64,000 bases of DNA from NCBI GenBank assembly GCA_002943765.1, contig PQWQ01000012.1, positions 620,001-684,000 of the forward strand, written 5' to 3'. Positions 13,765-26,000 of this stretch are shown piece after piece. The DNA is from Psoroptes ovis (Eukaryota; Arthropoda; Arachnida; Sarcoptiformes; Psoroptidae). Position 1 is the stretch's first letter, and each line of letters opens with the position of its first letter. The position numbers and the translations under genes are program-made. A model generated the notes under the pieces. That model was not told the DNA's origin and made no database searches. It saw nothing but the letters and a program-made list of their open reading frames with translations.

Positions 13765-13776
13765 CAGCTGCAGCTG
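13765..13776. promoter_or_regulatory. tandem CAGCTG E-box pair
   Basis: Two abutting palindromic CAGCTG E-boxes followed by a third imperfect unit (CAGCTT). They stand out in AT-rich DNA and lie about 60 bp from a CTCF-like motif. This could be a bHLH-bound element; binding is inference. Confidence 0.3.
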
Positions 13777-13830
13777 CAGCTTAACTAATTACAGCCTAAC
13801 CACGAAAATTCAATAAGTTTGAGTTTTTGG

Positions 13831-13846
13831 ACAACAGATGGCGCTT
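13831..13846 (+). promoter_or_regulatory. CTCF-like motif (AGATGGCGC core)
   Basis: ACAACAGATGGCGCTT matches the AGRKGGCGC core known for CTCF in bilaterians. The core recurs twice near 61.7 kb. The function is a motif-based guess. Confidence 0.3.
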
Positions 13847-13895
13847 CTCCTTCAAATTTTAAATTCAAAATTGATCTAATTCAATCTGATCTAAT

Positions 13896-13896
<1 letters not shown>

Positions 13897-13926
<30 letters not shown>
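13897..13926. repeat. 30-base A homopolymer
   Basis: An uninterrupted A run. It might be the tail of an old retroposed sequence, but nothing recognisable precedes it. Confidence 0.7.
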
Positions 13927-13929
<3 letters not shown>

Positions 13930-15364
13930 TAGGTGAAAGGATTAACCTAAATTCAAGCGAAAAAAAATCAACAAAAAAAGATGTCAAATTTTTTTAGCTC
14001 GATATCCCGAGTGATGAAATTATACATTCATTCAACATAATTCTATGTAAATGATATAATCACTAAAAAAAATTAGATCACTAGGTATCGGTTAAAAAAA
14101 AAAAATTTCCGGAAATTTTCCGAAAATTCAAAATTTCTAATTAAAAAACTAATTAATTAATTTGAAAAATTAATTTAAAAATTTTCAAAAATGAAAATTA
14201 CCAAAGGATTACCGGTTCGAAATCGGTGAAAAAAATTCAATTTTTTTTTCAATTTCAACCAGAAAAATTTTGGCAGCTAAATCATTTATTCATCGAAAAA
14301 AGCATTCCATCAAATTATTCAAGATTTAAAATTATTATTTACTCAAAAAAACATCTGGATTTTACATATATCGATTAACATTTAATGTTGATTAACATTG
14401 ATTTACTTTTTTTATATTCGGGGGTTTACATATTTCAATACCAACCAACCAAAAACATGGTGTGAAATTTTTCAAATTTTTTTTTTTCCACACAAATGAA
14501 CTCTTGAAAATGAACTTCAAAAGAATTTCACTTATGAAATACTTCAACATCTTATGTAAATATTTATTCATTCTTAGTCAAATTCATTAATATCGACCAA
14601 TTATGGTAATTTTTTGAACGGTAAACTCAAGAATTTATTTCATTTGTTTATATTTAACATCGAATGTTTACATTTGATGCCTGTTGTTTAGTTATTCAGT
14701 TATTTTTAACCCTTTTTCAATGCTTTTGCATACCTTCACCTTTATCGATCAGTTATCGATGATGATAATGACCCTCATCCATGCATGATGACAATGAACT
14801 GCTGACCATGGTCACCAGTCATTGACTTGTGTGAAATTTCACAGTAGTTTTGAATTAATCGATCAGTGAATGTCTGGTCATCAAGAAAGAAAGGTCGAAT
14901 TGTAATTAATTAAAACTTGTGGCGGAGCCATCGATGTAAATGACCAATGATTCTGAAGAAAATAAATGGAATTTTTTCGCGAAAAATTTCAAAGATAATT
15001 TGACAAGTAACAAGCACCAAACAACTTGACAAATATAATCTGAACCCAAAATACTGAATTTAATTGTATTAGTATCTTCCAGGGATATTTTTTCATACAA
15101 AATTCTATCAAATTAAATTAAAAGTAAATCTGAATTTTTAAGCTAAAATATTCTACGAAAATTCTTGATTCCAATTAGGATAAATTCTAAGAATTCTAGA
15201 ATCTGGATCCAAGAAATTCTTCGGTTCAAATGAATAATCTTATTCAATTATTCATTTGTTTATTCATTGTATTTATTTGTCCGAATAATTTCAGTTTAAT
15301 TTTTTTTTTCATTTTTGATTAATTAATTTGATTAATTTGTTTATTTATTCATTTATTTTAAAAA

Positions 15365-15444
15365 TTGGGCTGTCCCATAAGTTCTTGCCGTTTTTTAAAT
15401 TTTTTTTCATTCGAATAACGGCGAAAACTTATGGGACAACCTAA
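15365..15444. mobile_element. mariner-like mini-MITE, copy 1
   Basis: An 80-bp hairpin. The left end TTGGGCTGTCCCATAAGTTC and the inverted right end TTAGGTTGTCCCATAAGTTT match over about 28 bp. The termini resemble mariner/Tc1 ends (TTAGGTTGTCC). There is no coding capacity, so it would be non-autonomous. Confidence 0.7.
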
Positions 15445-15982
15445 TAATTTCAATCATTGAATTATTAAGTATTAACATTCAATTCTACTAATTCATTTAT
15501 CTACATCTTTGCCTTTAATTTTAAATTATTTATCTCAAAATTAGTGCAAGTAATTTTAACCAGAAAAACAAACAAGTAATTGTGGCATTTCTCATTGACT
15601 TTTAACATGAAAATGCTTGATAACTTTGTTGCCAATTCCAACATGTTCTTTTAAATATTTAATTGAATTCATTCGGTTATCCCCTTACGTCGTTTTTATT
15701 TATTCAATTCCCTCGCCACCTATAGGTTGCTCTTCTGTATTATCGCTCTGTTTTATCATCATTATTTGAAATTCCTGTCAAAATTTCTTGTTTTGCGGGG
15801 GTTGTGAAATAACAGAGAGCAAAAAAGAATAAATCGGGGGAGGAATTTCGAAAAGGATGAATACAAACACATGAATATTTGAATATTTACAATCAAATAA
15901 ATTGGCCAACAAACTGCCATAAAATAAACTAAAATAAATATAAATAACTGTCAATAAATGAGAAAAATATATAAAAATTTGA

Positions 15983-16064
15983 AAAGCTGTCCGAAAAGTT
16001 TTCCATTTATTTCCAATAGTAAATCATCATATAATTCAACAAGAATTTTCTGGACAACCCAAAA
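15983..16064. mobile_element. mariner-like mini-MITE, copy 2
   Basis: Ends GCTGTCCGAAAAGTTTTCC and, inverted, GGTTGTCCAGAAAATTC bracket about 80 bp. The arms are more diverged than in copy 1, and the middle is unrelated to the other copies. Confidence 0.55.
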
Positions 16065-19000
16065 TAAAAAATTTATGTAAATACAAGCGATATGGTTTTT
16101 GTATGCATGCAATAATGTTTGTATGATATTTGCAAATAAAACTAATAAATAAATACAATACTACTAATACAAAAATACGAATAGAAAAATTGGTAAATTA
16201 CATTTGAATATATTGACATGTATGATGAATACATTTTTGAATACATTGATATATTGTAAATTATGATTAGTTGATTTTCAAATGTTGTTTTTCCATGTTT
16301 ATTCGACTTCATCATTCATAATTTGAAATTTTAATGTTTATTTATTCATAGTGTTTGTTTATGATCATCATAAAATCTTGTTGGTGAATTCATTTCGTAA
16401 AATATCTTCTGGAATTCTTCGCTTGGATGCTGTCAATCGCATCTTATATTTACACTTCTTAAATAAACTTCATTAACCCAAGAAAAAAAACTTGAATGAG
16501 TTAAAAAATTCAATGTCGAATGGCCAAGATTATGATCAGATCAGCCATATTGAATGAATCTGTTTCGATTGTTTTGCATCGAAATATTGAATTCAGATTT
16601 GAATTGGCGCCCAGATCAATCGCATAGAATTTGAAAAGCGCACCCGATCAGCACCGTCTCTGAACACAATAAGATCTGGTGTGTTTGAATACATATGTAT
16701 CAATATTGAAATGTATAAATACCGAACACACATCTCACTATGTTTCAGCATATATTTCAAACCATATAAAATGAATTCATGAATTTATGAAATTTCAATT
16801 TCAAATTCCGAACTAAATTCGGCATATTTAAAACTAAATCAAACTGAATCAATGAACGAATTATGATTACATTCCATTGAAAATGTATTTCAATGTAACT
16901 TTTGTTTATGTGTTTTTTTTTTCGGGGCTGCTTTTGTGTTATGTGCTCAATTTGTTGATTTATTTATTTATTTATTTGTTTTTCAATGATTTATTTATTT
17001 TTAAAACAAAATTTTATTTATTTTTATTTTTTAAAAAAACAAAATTTTCAATTATGAAAACATTTAAAACGAATTGAATTTACAAAAAATAGATGATATT
17101 TAATTTCAGTGTTTTCGATGTGTTTGTTGTATGCATATGCCATTGCTATTGCATTGCAGAATTCGATCATCGATCATCGATCATCATTCAATCAATCAAC
17201 GAATGTATTTTTACGGTAAATTATCCGTGTAATCATTCGTAGTTTTCATGGTCTTCGCGCAAATCATCACCCAGCATCGCAGACAAACGCAACAGCATCA
17301 ATCGATAATCGATTGTATGATCGTTATCTTCATCATCATCATCATCATCAATAGTAAGTCAATTTTTGACAAATTATTGCATTCAGCAATCGGCAATCAA
17401 CACATTGGATTGTATCTGGCGGTCAACACCAATAATGGTGTTTGTCCATCATTGAAAAACCAGTAGTTTGTCCAGTTGGTTGGTGTTACATGATTGCATT
17501 TACAGATAAATGACAGGTACACAATCGATGATGGCTGCATTGATTGTTGCACTTGTAAGAAAAAACAAAAGAACATTTCAATTTTGATTTCAGCTGATTT
17601 CAATCTTGAAACAATTGAATCAAATAAATTTCTTTGAATTTCAAAGAATTTCTTTCAGAAATTCAAAGAAAGAAAACAAATTGTTGATTAATTTTGATCG
17701 ATCGATTGATTGATCGATCAATGGAGAATTGCAGCGAAATTGCAGTGATTTGCATTGAAATTCAACCTGCAGAGACACAATTCAAATATCTGTACATGAT
17801 TCAAAATGAAGAATTTCAAATGAATTGAAATTTCATCATTTGAAATTATCATTCATTCATTCATTTCATTCCATTTCTATTGTTTATTATTTATTATTCA
17901 TTGTTTTTATTTGAATTTGTTTGATAAATTCAAATAAAAAATTTTCGGCATTTTTTTTTTCGTTGTCTATTATTGTCCAATTTTGTCCATTTTTTTTCAG
18001 CATTTTTATGATTTTAATTTCATTTTATTTTTAAATTTCATCAAAACATTCATTTGTTTGTTTATAAATCATGTTTTCATGATTCAAAATCAATCATTTT
18101 TTCCTCTTTTGAATAGCTTCGAAACATCATCCAAAACAAACACACATTCATTTGTACATTCAAACGAAATTGTCTATGAAAGGGTTACACAATTGAATTC
18201 AATTGAAAAATTAAGCTTGGAAACTGAGAGAAAAAATTCAAAAATTTCCATTTCATTTCTCGCATATATATATTCAAGAATATAATCGTCAATATTTCCA
18301 ATACATTATTGTTCTTTGTTATCTTTGTTGAACACGAATTCATTAAATTTTTTTTGGATGAAGATTCGTGCTAAACCATTGTTATAATCGATGAATGCTC
18401 AGATATAATCGTTGATTACGTGTGAAAAATTCATCTAAAATTTGATTCGAAACAAATTTTATTCACTTTAATCAATTGATCTTCATCAACTTCGAGTGAA
18501 TCAATCAAGTGTATTAAATCAAATCAATCAATCAAATGAATCGTAAATCATCGATTAGGTAATTTTTGAAAATCGATTTTGTAATCATTTTGCAATCAAT
18601 TCAATTATAATTATTCATTTTGATTTTTTGATCATTTTCCGAAAATTTTTTCAAATTTCAATTTAATTTTAAATTTTAATTCCAAGATTTTTAATTAAAT
18701 TTCAATTTTCAACAATCAATCAATCAATCGATAATCTTCAAACGGATCGTCGTCAAATGATCAATGATTGATTAAATAATAATAATAATAATCGACAAAT
18801 TTTTTCCTTAACATCTTAAACATTATCAAACATCATTTGATCAACTGATCAACTTGTTCAAACATGATTCAATTGTGATAATCGTTTTGACAAAAGAAAA
18901 TTGTTGAACGATGACAATGATGGTAGATATTATTGCTGCTATTATTGATGTTAATAATGCAAATGGAATTTAAATGATATCCAATGATAATGATAATGAC

Positions 19001-20140
19001 AATGATAATGTGTTTTTAATGTGGAAAATTGTTACCAAAAATAATCATAAAAAAAGGCAACAAAATGTCGAGTGGATCCTTTTTTTTGCTCAATTATCAA
19101 ATATTTTAAATAATAATCAAATCAATATTTGAATCATCTTATTGTTTTCCAATTCAAACATCTTGGTGATCTGGCAACAATAATAATGATGATGATTTTT
19201 CGATGAAAAGCATCAAAGAAATCGGTGATAATGAAATAATTTTTTTTTTTAAATTTTCTTAAATTTCTTTCCGTAAATAAATTAAATCAAAATAAAATCG
19301 CATCAATTTGTTAAAAATTGTTTTTCATTTCAATTCAATTAAACAATCGATACAAATCATGAAAACAAAACAATTAAATGATTTATTGATCAAATTAATT
19401 TGAAAATCTAAACAAACAACAATTTCTCAATTTTCTTTCGGTGATTTTCCATCAAATGATTCATTTTCAAAGTGATCATCAAACAAACAAAGAACAAACG
19501 AACGACCCATTAAGTTTCTCATCTCACCCAGTTACCATCATTGAACTAGCATTACATTTACCTTACCTTATGATGACCAGTGAGTTTTACCAGTGTTTGC
19601 TTTGCCACAATGCTCAGTAATTAACTAATTTAGTAATTAAGAACTAATTAATTACTGAATCAATTAATTGATTTAACCTTTGTACCTTCTCTAATCGGCT
19701 TTACGACCATAATTAATTGTAAATTAAATGAGTTATTTGCTTCAAGTCTTAATGCACTTTTTTAGTTTGTTTTCAATAGTTGTAATTTGTTCAATTGTAC
19801 CGGTGTGTGAGTCTGTGTATTCAAAGGTTAATTTTTAATTTTTTTACCAAAATTTTCCCCAATTTTGTTTGCTCTAATTTTTTGTTCAAAGCATATTACC
19901 ATCACCATCGCCATCGCCACCATCATAAGCATAATTGATGATAATTACAACCTTTTAACATCAACTACGATTCAATAATGTTGCACCAGCAATGAACCAG
20001 TTAATAATAATAATATTTCAAATACCTAAAAACACCTGTATTTAGGTCATTTTCTCACGAATCAATTGACTTTTCAATTCATTATTATGATTTGAAAAAA
20101 ATTTCAATTTAAAAATTCAAATCATTATCAAACAGATGTT

Positions 20141-20164
20141 GATCGATCGATCGATCGATCGATC
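20141..20164. repeat. (GATC)n microsatellite
   Basis: Six tandem GATC units, a fully self-complementary simple repeat. Confidence 0.85.
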
Positions 20165-20645
20165 AATCATTTTTGAATCAATCAATCGATTCATATGATC
20201 ATATGATTTATTGCCAAAAATATATGCTGAAAAATAAGAATCGAATTTAACCTAAATTCAAAGATTTTCTTTGACCATCTCATGGTCATCATTAATTTCA
20301 GCTTAAATTTGACCTTATGATGCATGAGAATGTCTTTATGTATTAGGTTCACATACGAAATGGCTCCAAATATTGATGATTCAATGACCAGGTGTTTGTT
20401 TCTCGGTCGAATTTTCAATTGTCATTTATCGATCTGTCACTTGTCACTTGTCGATTTGTCATTTGTTATTTGATTTTAAAAATTATTAATTTTTATTTAT
20501 CATCACCGCCATTATCTTTTATTTTCATTGTCAATTCCATTCTATTCAATGATAATGATGATAATGATTAAGGAAAAATCATTTTCTTTTTATGATAAAA
20601 CAATGAATTTTGATTGATGAGAAAAAAAATTAATTAAAAATTATT

Positions 20646-20725
20646 TAAGCTGTCCGAAAAGTTTTTGAGGAATTTTTGCTGCGCATTTCTGCTGATCAAC
20701 CCTCGAAAACTTTTCGAACAGCCCA
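20646..20725. mobile_element. mariner-like mini-MITE, copy 3
   Basis: About 80 bp with arms AAGCTGTCCGAAAAGTTTT and, inverted, GGGCTGTTCGAAAAGTTTTC matching over more than 20 bp. It is the same terminal family as copies 1, 2 and 4-6. Confidence 0.7.
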
Positions 20726-21455
20726 TCACTATGTGCTGTTCGTATCACGCCTTGAATGATGAAAAAATATTCAATTTCAAATTAATTTATTCATTTATTA
20801 TGATAATAATTAATAATTCCATTAATTTAAATATCTAATCAAAAATATATAATTAAAAAACAATAAATTATGGCTAAATGTCTATTTTGAGCAATAAAAA
20901 TAAACGATGAATTTAGTTAAAATGAAAAATTAACGATTATTAATCACAATTAATCAATCAATTGTAATAAATGAATTGTAATTAATGAATTTCAATCAAA
21001 AAAATTCAATTGAAATCAATGAAAATCATGGTGAAAATGGTCTGTCCAGAATTGAAAATGGCTCAAATTCTTGACATCTGTCGAAAATCATTGATTTACC
21101 GTTACAAATTTAGTCTATTTAATTTCAAATAATTACATTTCAGGGTACTTTATTTAATTTCAATTTGCTTTATTTTTAAAATAAATGAAATGTAATAAAT
21201 AATAATTGAATCATTATTATTATTATTGTTATTATCATTGTCATTATCATTAACTGAAATGGAAAACTTTTTGCCGTAAATATGAATTTTTGGTCTATTT
21301 TCCATTTATTTATTTTCAAATGCAAACAATCATTCAATCATTCATCACTATATATAACAACAAATGAGATATTCACATTTGATGAATTGTGAATGATCAT
21401 GAATGATATGATTATGATTGTTGATTATTATACTACTGGGCCGTATACGAAAATA

Positions 21456-21535
21456 TTAGACTGTCCGGAAAGTTTATTCCGCTTAATCACCGAAGTTGCC
21501 AATGAAAATCCGTCAAAACTCTTGGGTCAACCTAA
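21456..21535. mobile_element. mariner-like mini-MITE, copy 4, with TA flanks
   Basis: Left end TTAGACTGTCCGGAAAGTTT and inverted right end TTAGGTTGACCCAAGAGTTT, 80 bp in all. A TA dinucleotide sits immediately outside each end (21454-21455 and 21536-21537), as expected for mariner/Tc1 target duplication. Confidence 0.7.
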
Positions 21536-22228
21536 TATATATTCCGTGAATTCAAAATACATTACAAATTCAAAAATGGTTTCGTGTGATCCATGGTGAT
21601 TGCAAATTTGTCATATATACCAACAACAACAACAACGACAACGACGACGAAAAATATTTGAAATTTAATAATTCAATTTCATTTCATTTCATTTTTTACC
21701 GAAACAAAAGTTGAAAAAAAAGCAATAATTCATTTGACAATGGCAATGACAATGACAATTTATTATTATTATTTTCAATTATTTTCATTTAAATCATCAG
21801 TCCTTGGTCCTATCACTAGTTATTATCATTTGTTCGGTTTTTTTTGTTCGAAATGTTTCAAACCGAAATGTTTCGAATTGAAATGTTTCGATTCGGGTAA
21901 ATGAAAGAATATTCTGTTTTGTTTTGTTTGCCAAAGAAGTTTTGTTTGTTTTTTATTTGCCCGATATTTATTGTTCGCCATTCGATTCCACGATTCCTCA
22001 TTTACCGATTTTCCAGCTTTCCGATTCCCCGAATTTTCAATTTTCCATGTTCCAATTTCCAATTTTCATTTGTCAAAATTGATTGATTAATCAATTGTTT
22101 CGTTTTTGTGTTTTTATTTCAATTTGTTTCAATTTGTTCCAGTGAAAATGTCAACAAAACGATCATATTTTTAAATGATGAAAATTTTCAACGAAACTCA
22201 ACAACGACTAAATTAGACATTGACAAAT

Positions 22229-22970
22229 ATGAATGATAACAGCAGTGACCGTATGAATGATGATAATGATTTGATATTCACCATATCATCAACGCAACCA
22301 TCATCAATGGCCAATGTATCATCAACAACATTGAAATTTTGTGATCATCAACAACAACAGCAACAGTATCGACAAGGATCACCATTAAAGCATCGCCAGC
22401 AGCAACCTCATCATGCCCAGCAACAACGGCAACAATCGAATGATGAACATCATGAACACCGGTTTGTCAAGAAAAATAATCAATCAAAAATTATTGATTA
22501 TAATCATTGTAATGATAATGATAATAATAACAATAACAATAATCATGATAATAATAATAATAATAATATTGAAAATTTACATTCAATATCAATAACAAAT
22601 GAATTGTTATTATATAATAATCATAAACAAAATCATGATTATAATAATAATAACATTGAAGATAGTCATAACAACACCAGCAACATTGGTAACAATCAAT
22701 ATGTTAAAATCAATGATATTGACAATAACAATGGTAAAAGCAATTTCGTTTTTCTGTTGTTGCATTGAATTTTGATTTTGTTTGATTATATATCCTTATA
22801 TTTTATTATTATTATTTAATCATGTTTATTTTTTTCTCAAAGATTTTCAATCTTACGACCCTGTTATTGTTGATTCGTATGACAATGATTGTGGTATCGG
22901 TGATGATGAAGATGTTGATCGTATCGACCGTAAAAACATTGATGATGATGACGGAGTCGACGATGAAGAT

Positions 22971-23001
<31 letters not shown>

Positions 23002-26000
23002 ATAATGAGGATTATGAAAACAATAGAATTATATCGACCAATAATCATAAGAATAGTAATAAACCATTCAATTTGAAGAATTATAAAAATAATAATAAAA
23101 ATAGTATTAATAGTAATCGTATACAACGTTTAAAATGGAACCTGAATAAATTACGATCAGAATTTAAATTGAAAAATACTGAAATATATTTTCGCCGTTA
23201 TCAAACACGTTTATGTCATCGATTGTTTACAATTGTATTAATATTGAATATAATTGTTACTGTGGCCAATTTATTAGGTTTTTTTATATTTTCGGTGAGT
23301 AAATCTTTGAGTTTAAAGTCTTAAATTTATTTTTGTCAAAATATTCATCAAACATATGCCTTAACAATGATCACAATCAGCAATCTCAGCTGATTTACAA
23401 TTGATTAAATCTTCGAAAGATTCGAAAGAATCCAATTGCAATCGATCAAAAATTAAAAGTTTCAAAATGAATAGATTATCCTTGAAATCAATCAATTATG
23501 TTGAGTAGTAGAATCTTTGAATTTAAATGAAATTTGTATTCAAATAAATCAAAATTCTTTTCGAAGAATATTTTTTCTGTTTATTTATTCCTCACCAAAA
23601 AAATATTCATCAATCATCAATAATTGATTGATATTTTTACTAATAAACAAACAAAACACGATTTTGATTGCAATTTAATGTTGAAATGTTTATTTCAATT
23701 CATTATTTGTTTGTGATATCGCTTATCAGTTTTTATTTTTGTTTGTGAAAAAAAAAAATTTTGTACAAAGTTTTTTTGTCGAAATCAAACGAAACATTAT
23801 TTCCCATCAAACATTAATACATTTTCATTTGACACAAAAAAAAAAAAAAATCAAAGGCTTAAACCCTTTGAAATAACCTACTGCATTCGAACCCTTTCTA
23901 TTCGACTACGCTAGCCAACGACTTAGCTCTAGTTATCTCTCACGGGTGAAATCCGTCAAACATTGACGCTATCCTTCTTCGATAGAGCACCGCAATCGCT
24001 GCATTTGCCTTCTGCCGAATGCGAAGGGTTAATCTTACTCGAATTAGATCATGAACATGATTTCGATCATGGATCGAATTGAAAATGAATCAAGGATTGA
24101 ATCAATCTCAAATTAATCAGTGAAAACACTTGTCAAAATATCAATGAATTAAGAAATAGCTTCAGAAATGTACACAAACAACAAATTCACATTCATTCAT
24201 TTAAGCCAACAAGCACATTGAAAGCATTGTCCCTGAATCGAATTTCAATCCAAAATATTATTATATAATCATTTGATAATACTTGAAATAATGATTCAAT
24301 GATGCTGCATTGATCGATGTTGTAGTTGATGTCGATGGTCGGCAATCATCGTTCAACAACGATTGTTTGACAATCAAACAAATCAATCGATGATCAATGC
24401 TTCGGCTGATTGATTGATTGATTGATATATTCTTCAATCATCCCTAGACGACCATAAAACAATCAAATCAAATCGAATGGATTCGTATTTTCAATCAAAA
24501 CCTTGAACATAATCTATTATAATTATGATATTGTAAATCATAATTATTATTGTAATTATCATTGTTGTTATTATAATAATGATGATTATAATGTGATTTG
24601 TAATTTCAAATATATATTGATTATCTCTTTGTTTGTTTGTTTTGCTTTGTGATATTCACATTCAAATCTTTTATACCATTTATGATTTGCCATTTGCTTT
24701 GAAAATTGAATTTATTTGTTTTTTTACCTTTTAGACAAATCTAACAGGTAAATGTTAGCAAACAATCAAACTAAAATAAATGGAGAGAAATTCAATTTAT
24801 TTCTGATTCAAAAATTTGATCAGTCAAATTGTGCAGCCAAAAAGAAACAGGAATACCACATTTGATCGGCTACTGCACTCGACAGGCGCTCTCAGGGCGC
24901 CTTGATCATCATAACATCTACATTGATCAGTGACAAGGTTGTCGAGTGATGAGAGGTGGTCGTGTTTTCTCTCTTTGCCAAGATTCATTTCTTCACTCAT
25001 TGATTTTCTATGTGAAAATTTTTTTATTTGATTTTTTCAAGCGAATAAACGAAACAACACAGAAAACAGATTTTCATTTGCGAATCAATCGCAAGAGTCG
25101 CTGAAAATTTTTAAATTTTCTCAATCACATACGAAAATTCAATCAATGATTTGATCAATCGCTCGAAAATTATTTTCTCATGTGTTCAAGAAACAAACAA
25201 ATCAAATCAAACAAATACAAACGATGAAATTGAATTTTCACGAAAATTATCATTACCGATTTGAACTACCGAGAAAATTGCTCACATTTTGCGTCAAAAT
25301 AATCGCTTTCACATGGTGAGATTTGTTGATCCTTCCAAGTGATTGATTCAATCGGTGATCTGATTGATTTGTGATCAATTTGATTTAATCGATGATCTAA
25401 GTGACCAGTGATTCCAAATCAAATTGAAATTTGATTCAAATTGATCGATCTGTTTGTTGTTGTTTATGTGATTGATTCAGTTTAATTCTTCAAAAATCTT
25501 TCAAAAAACTTGAAAATTTTCATGTCCTCAAATCATAAACATTATCGATTTTGCCCATGATCATTTTGCTCATGATAATTATCTTATAATCATTCGATTC
25601 ATTCATTCATTCATTCATTCATTTATGAATAATGATCACCAATTTACAAATGTGACAAATGAAACAATCAATTTGTTTAATTTTCGTTCAATTTTGTTCA
25701 TTCATTCATTCATTCATTCAATCAATCAATTGTTCGTGCTTTTGTTTTGAGTGTGTTCGCTTTGTCTAAAATATTTTTCGTCGGTCGTCTGTATATGTTT
25801 GTTTGTGTGTTTTTCAATTTTCAATCGAAAAAATTGAAATTGAAAATGTGTAAATGTTTCCCGGAAACAAATGAATGAACGCATTTGAATGAATCATTGA
25901 ATTTAATAATAGAAATAGTCGTTGTGCTAACAACAACAAATAAAAAATTTCGAAAAAAAAAATTTTTTTTTAATATGTCAAACTTTGATAAAAATATTCA

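Larger units (their letters stand above)
13381..22228. other. long non-coding stretch 5' of the adenylyl cyclase
   Basis: About 8.8 kb with only short spurious frames. It contains four mariner-like mini-inverted-repeat elements (listed separately), simple repeats, a 30-base A run, a double CAGCTG E-box and a CTCF-like motif. It probably includes the BTB 3' UTR at its left end and the adenylyl cyclase promoter and 5' UTR at its right end. No tRNA or other structured RNA could be supported. Confidence 0.6.

Noticed and set aside
14209..14226. T-arm-like hairpin ACCGG-TTCGAAA-TCGGT
   Set aside because: No D-arm, anticodon arm or acceptor stem upstream; an isolated hairpin in AT-rich DNA.
22812..23126. 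Ile-rich minus-strand frame
   Set aside because: It is an antisense shadow of the Asp/Asn run in the second cyclase exon.
23878..23960. tRNA-like string on the minus strand (GGTTCGAAT with an upstream A-box-like stretch)
   Set aside because: The T-stem does not pair, including at the invariant G-C pair, and no acceptor stem can be formed. At most it is a SINE relic or chance.
24735..24747. 13-nt candidate microexon in the cyclase intron (TTTTAG / GTAAAT signals)
   Set aside because: The flanking cyclase exons are both phase 0, so 13 nt would shift the frame; exons 2 and 3 join correctly without it.
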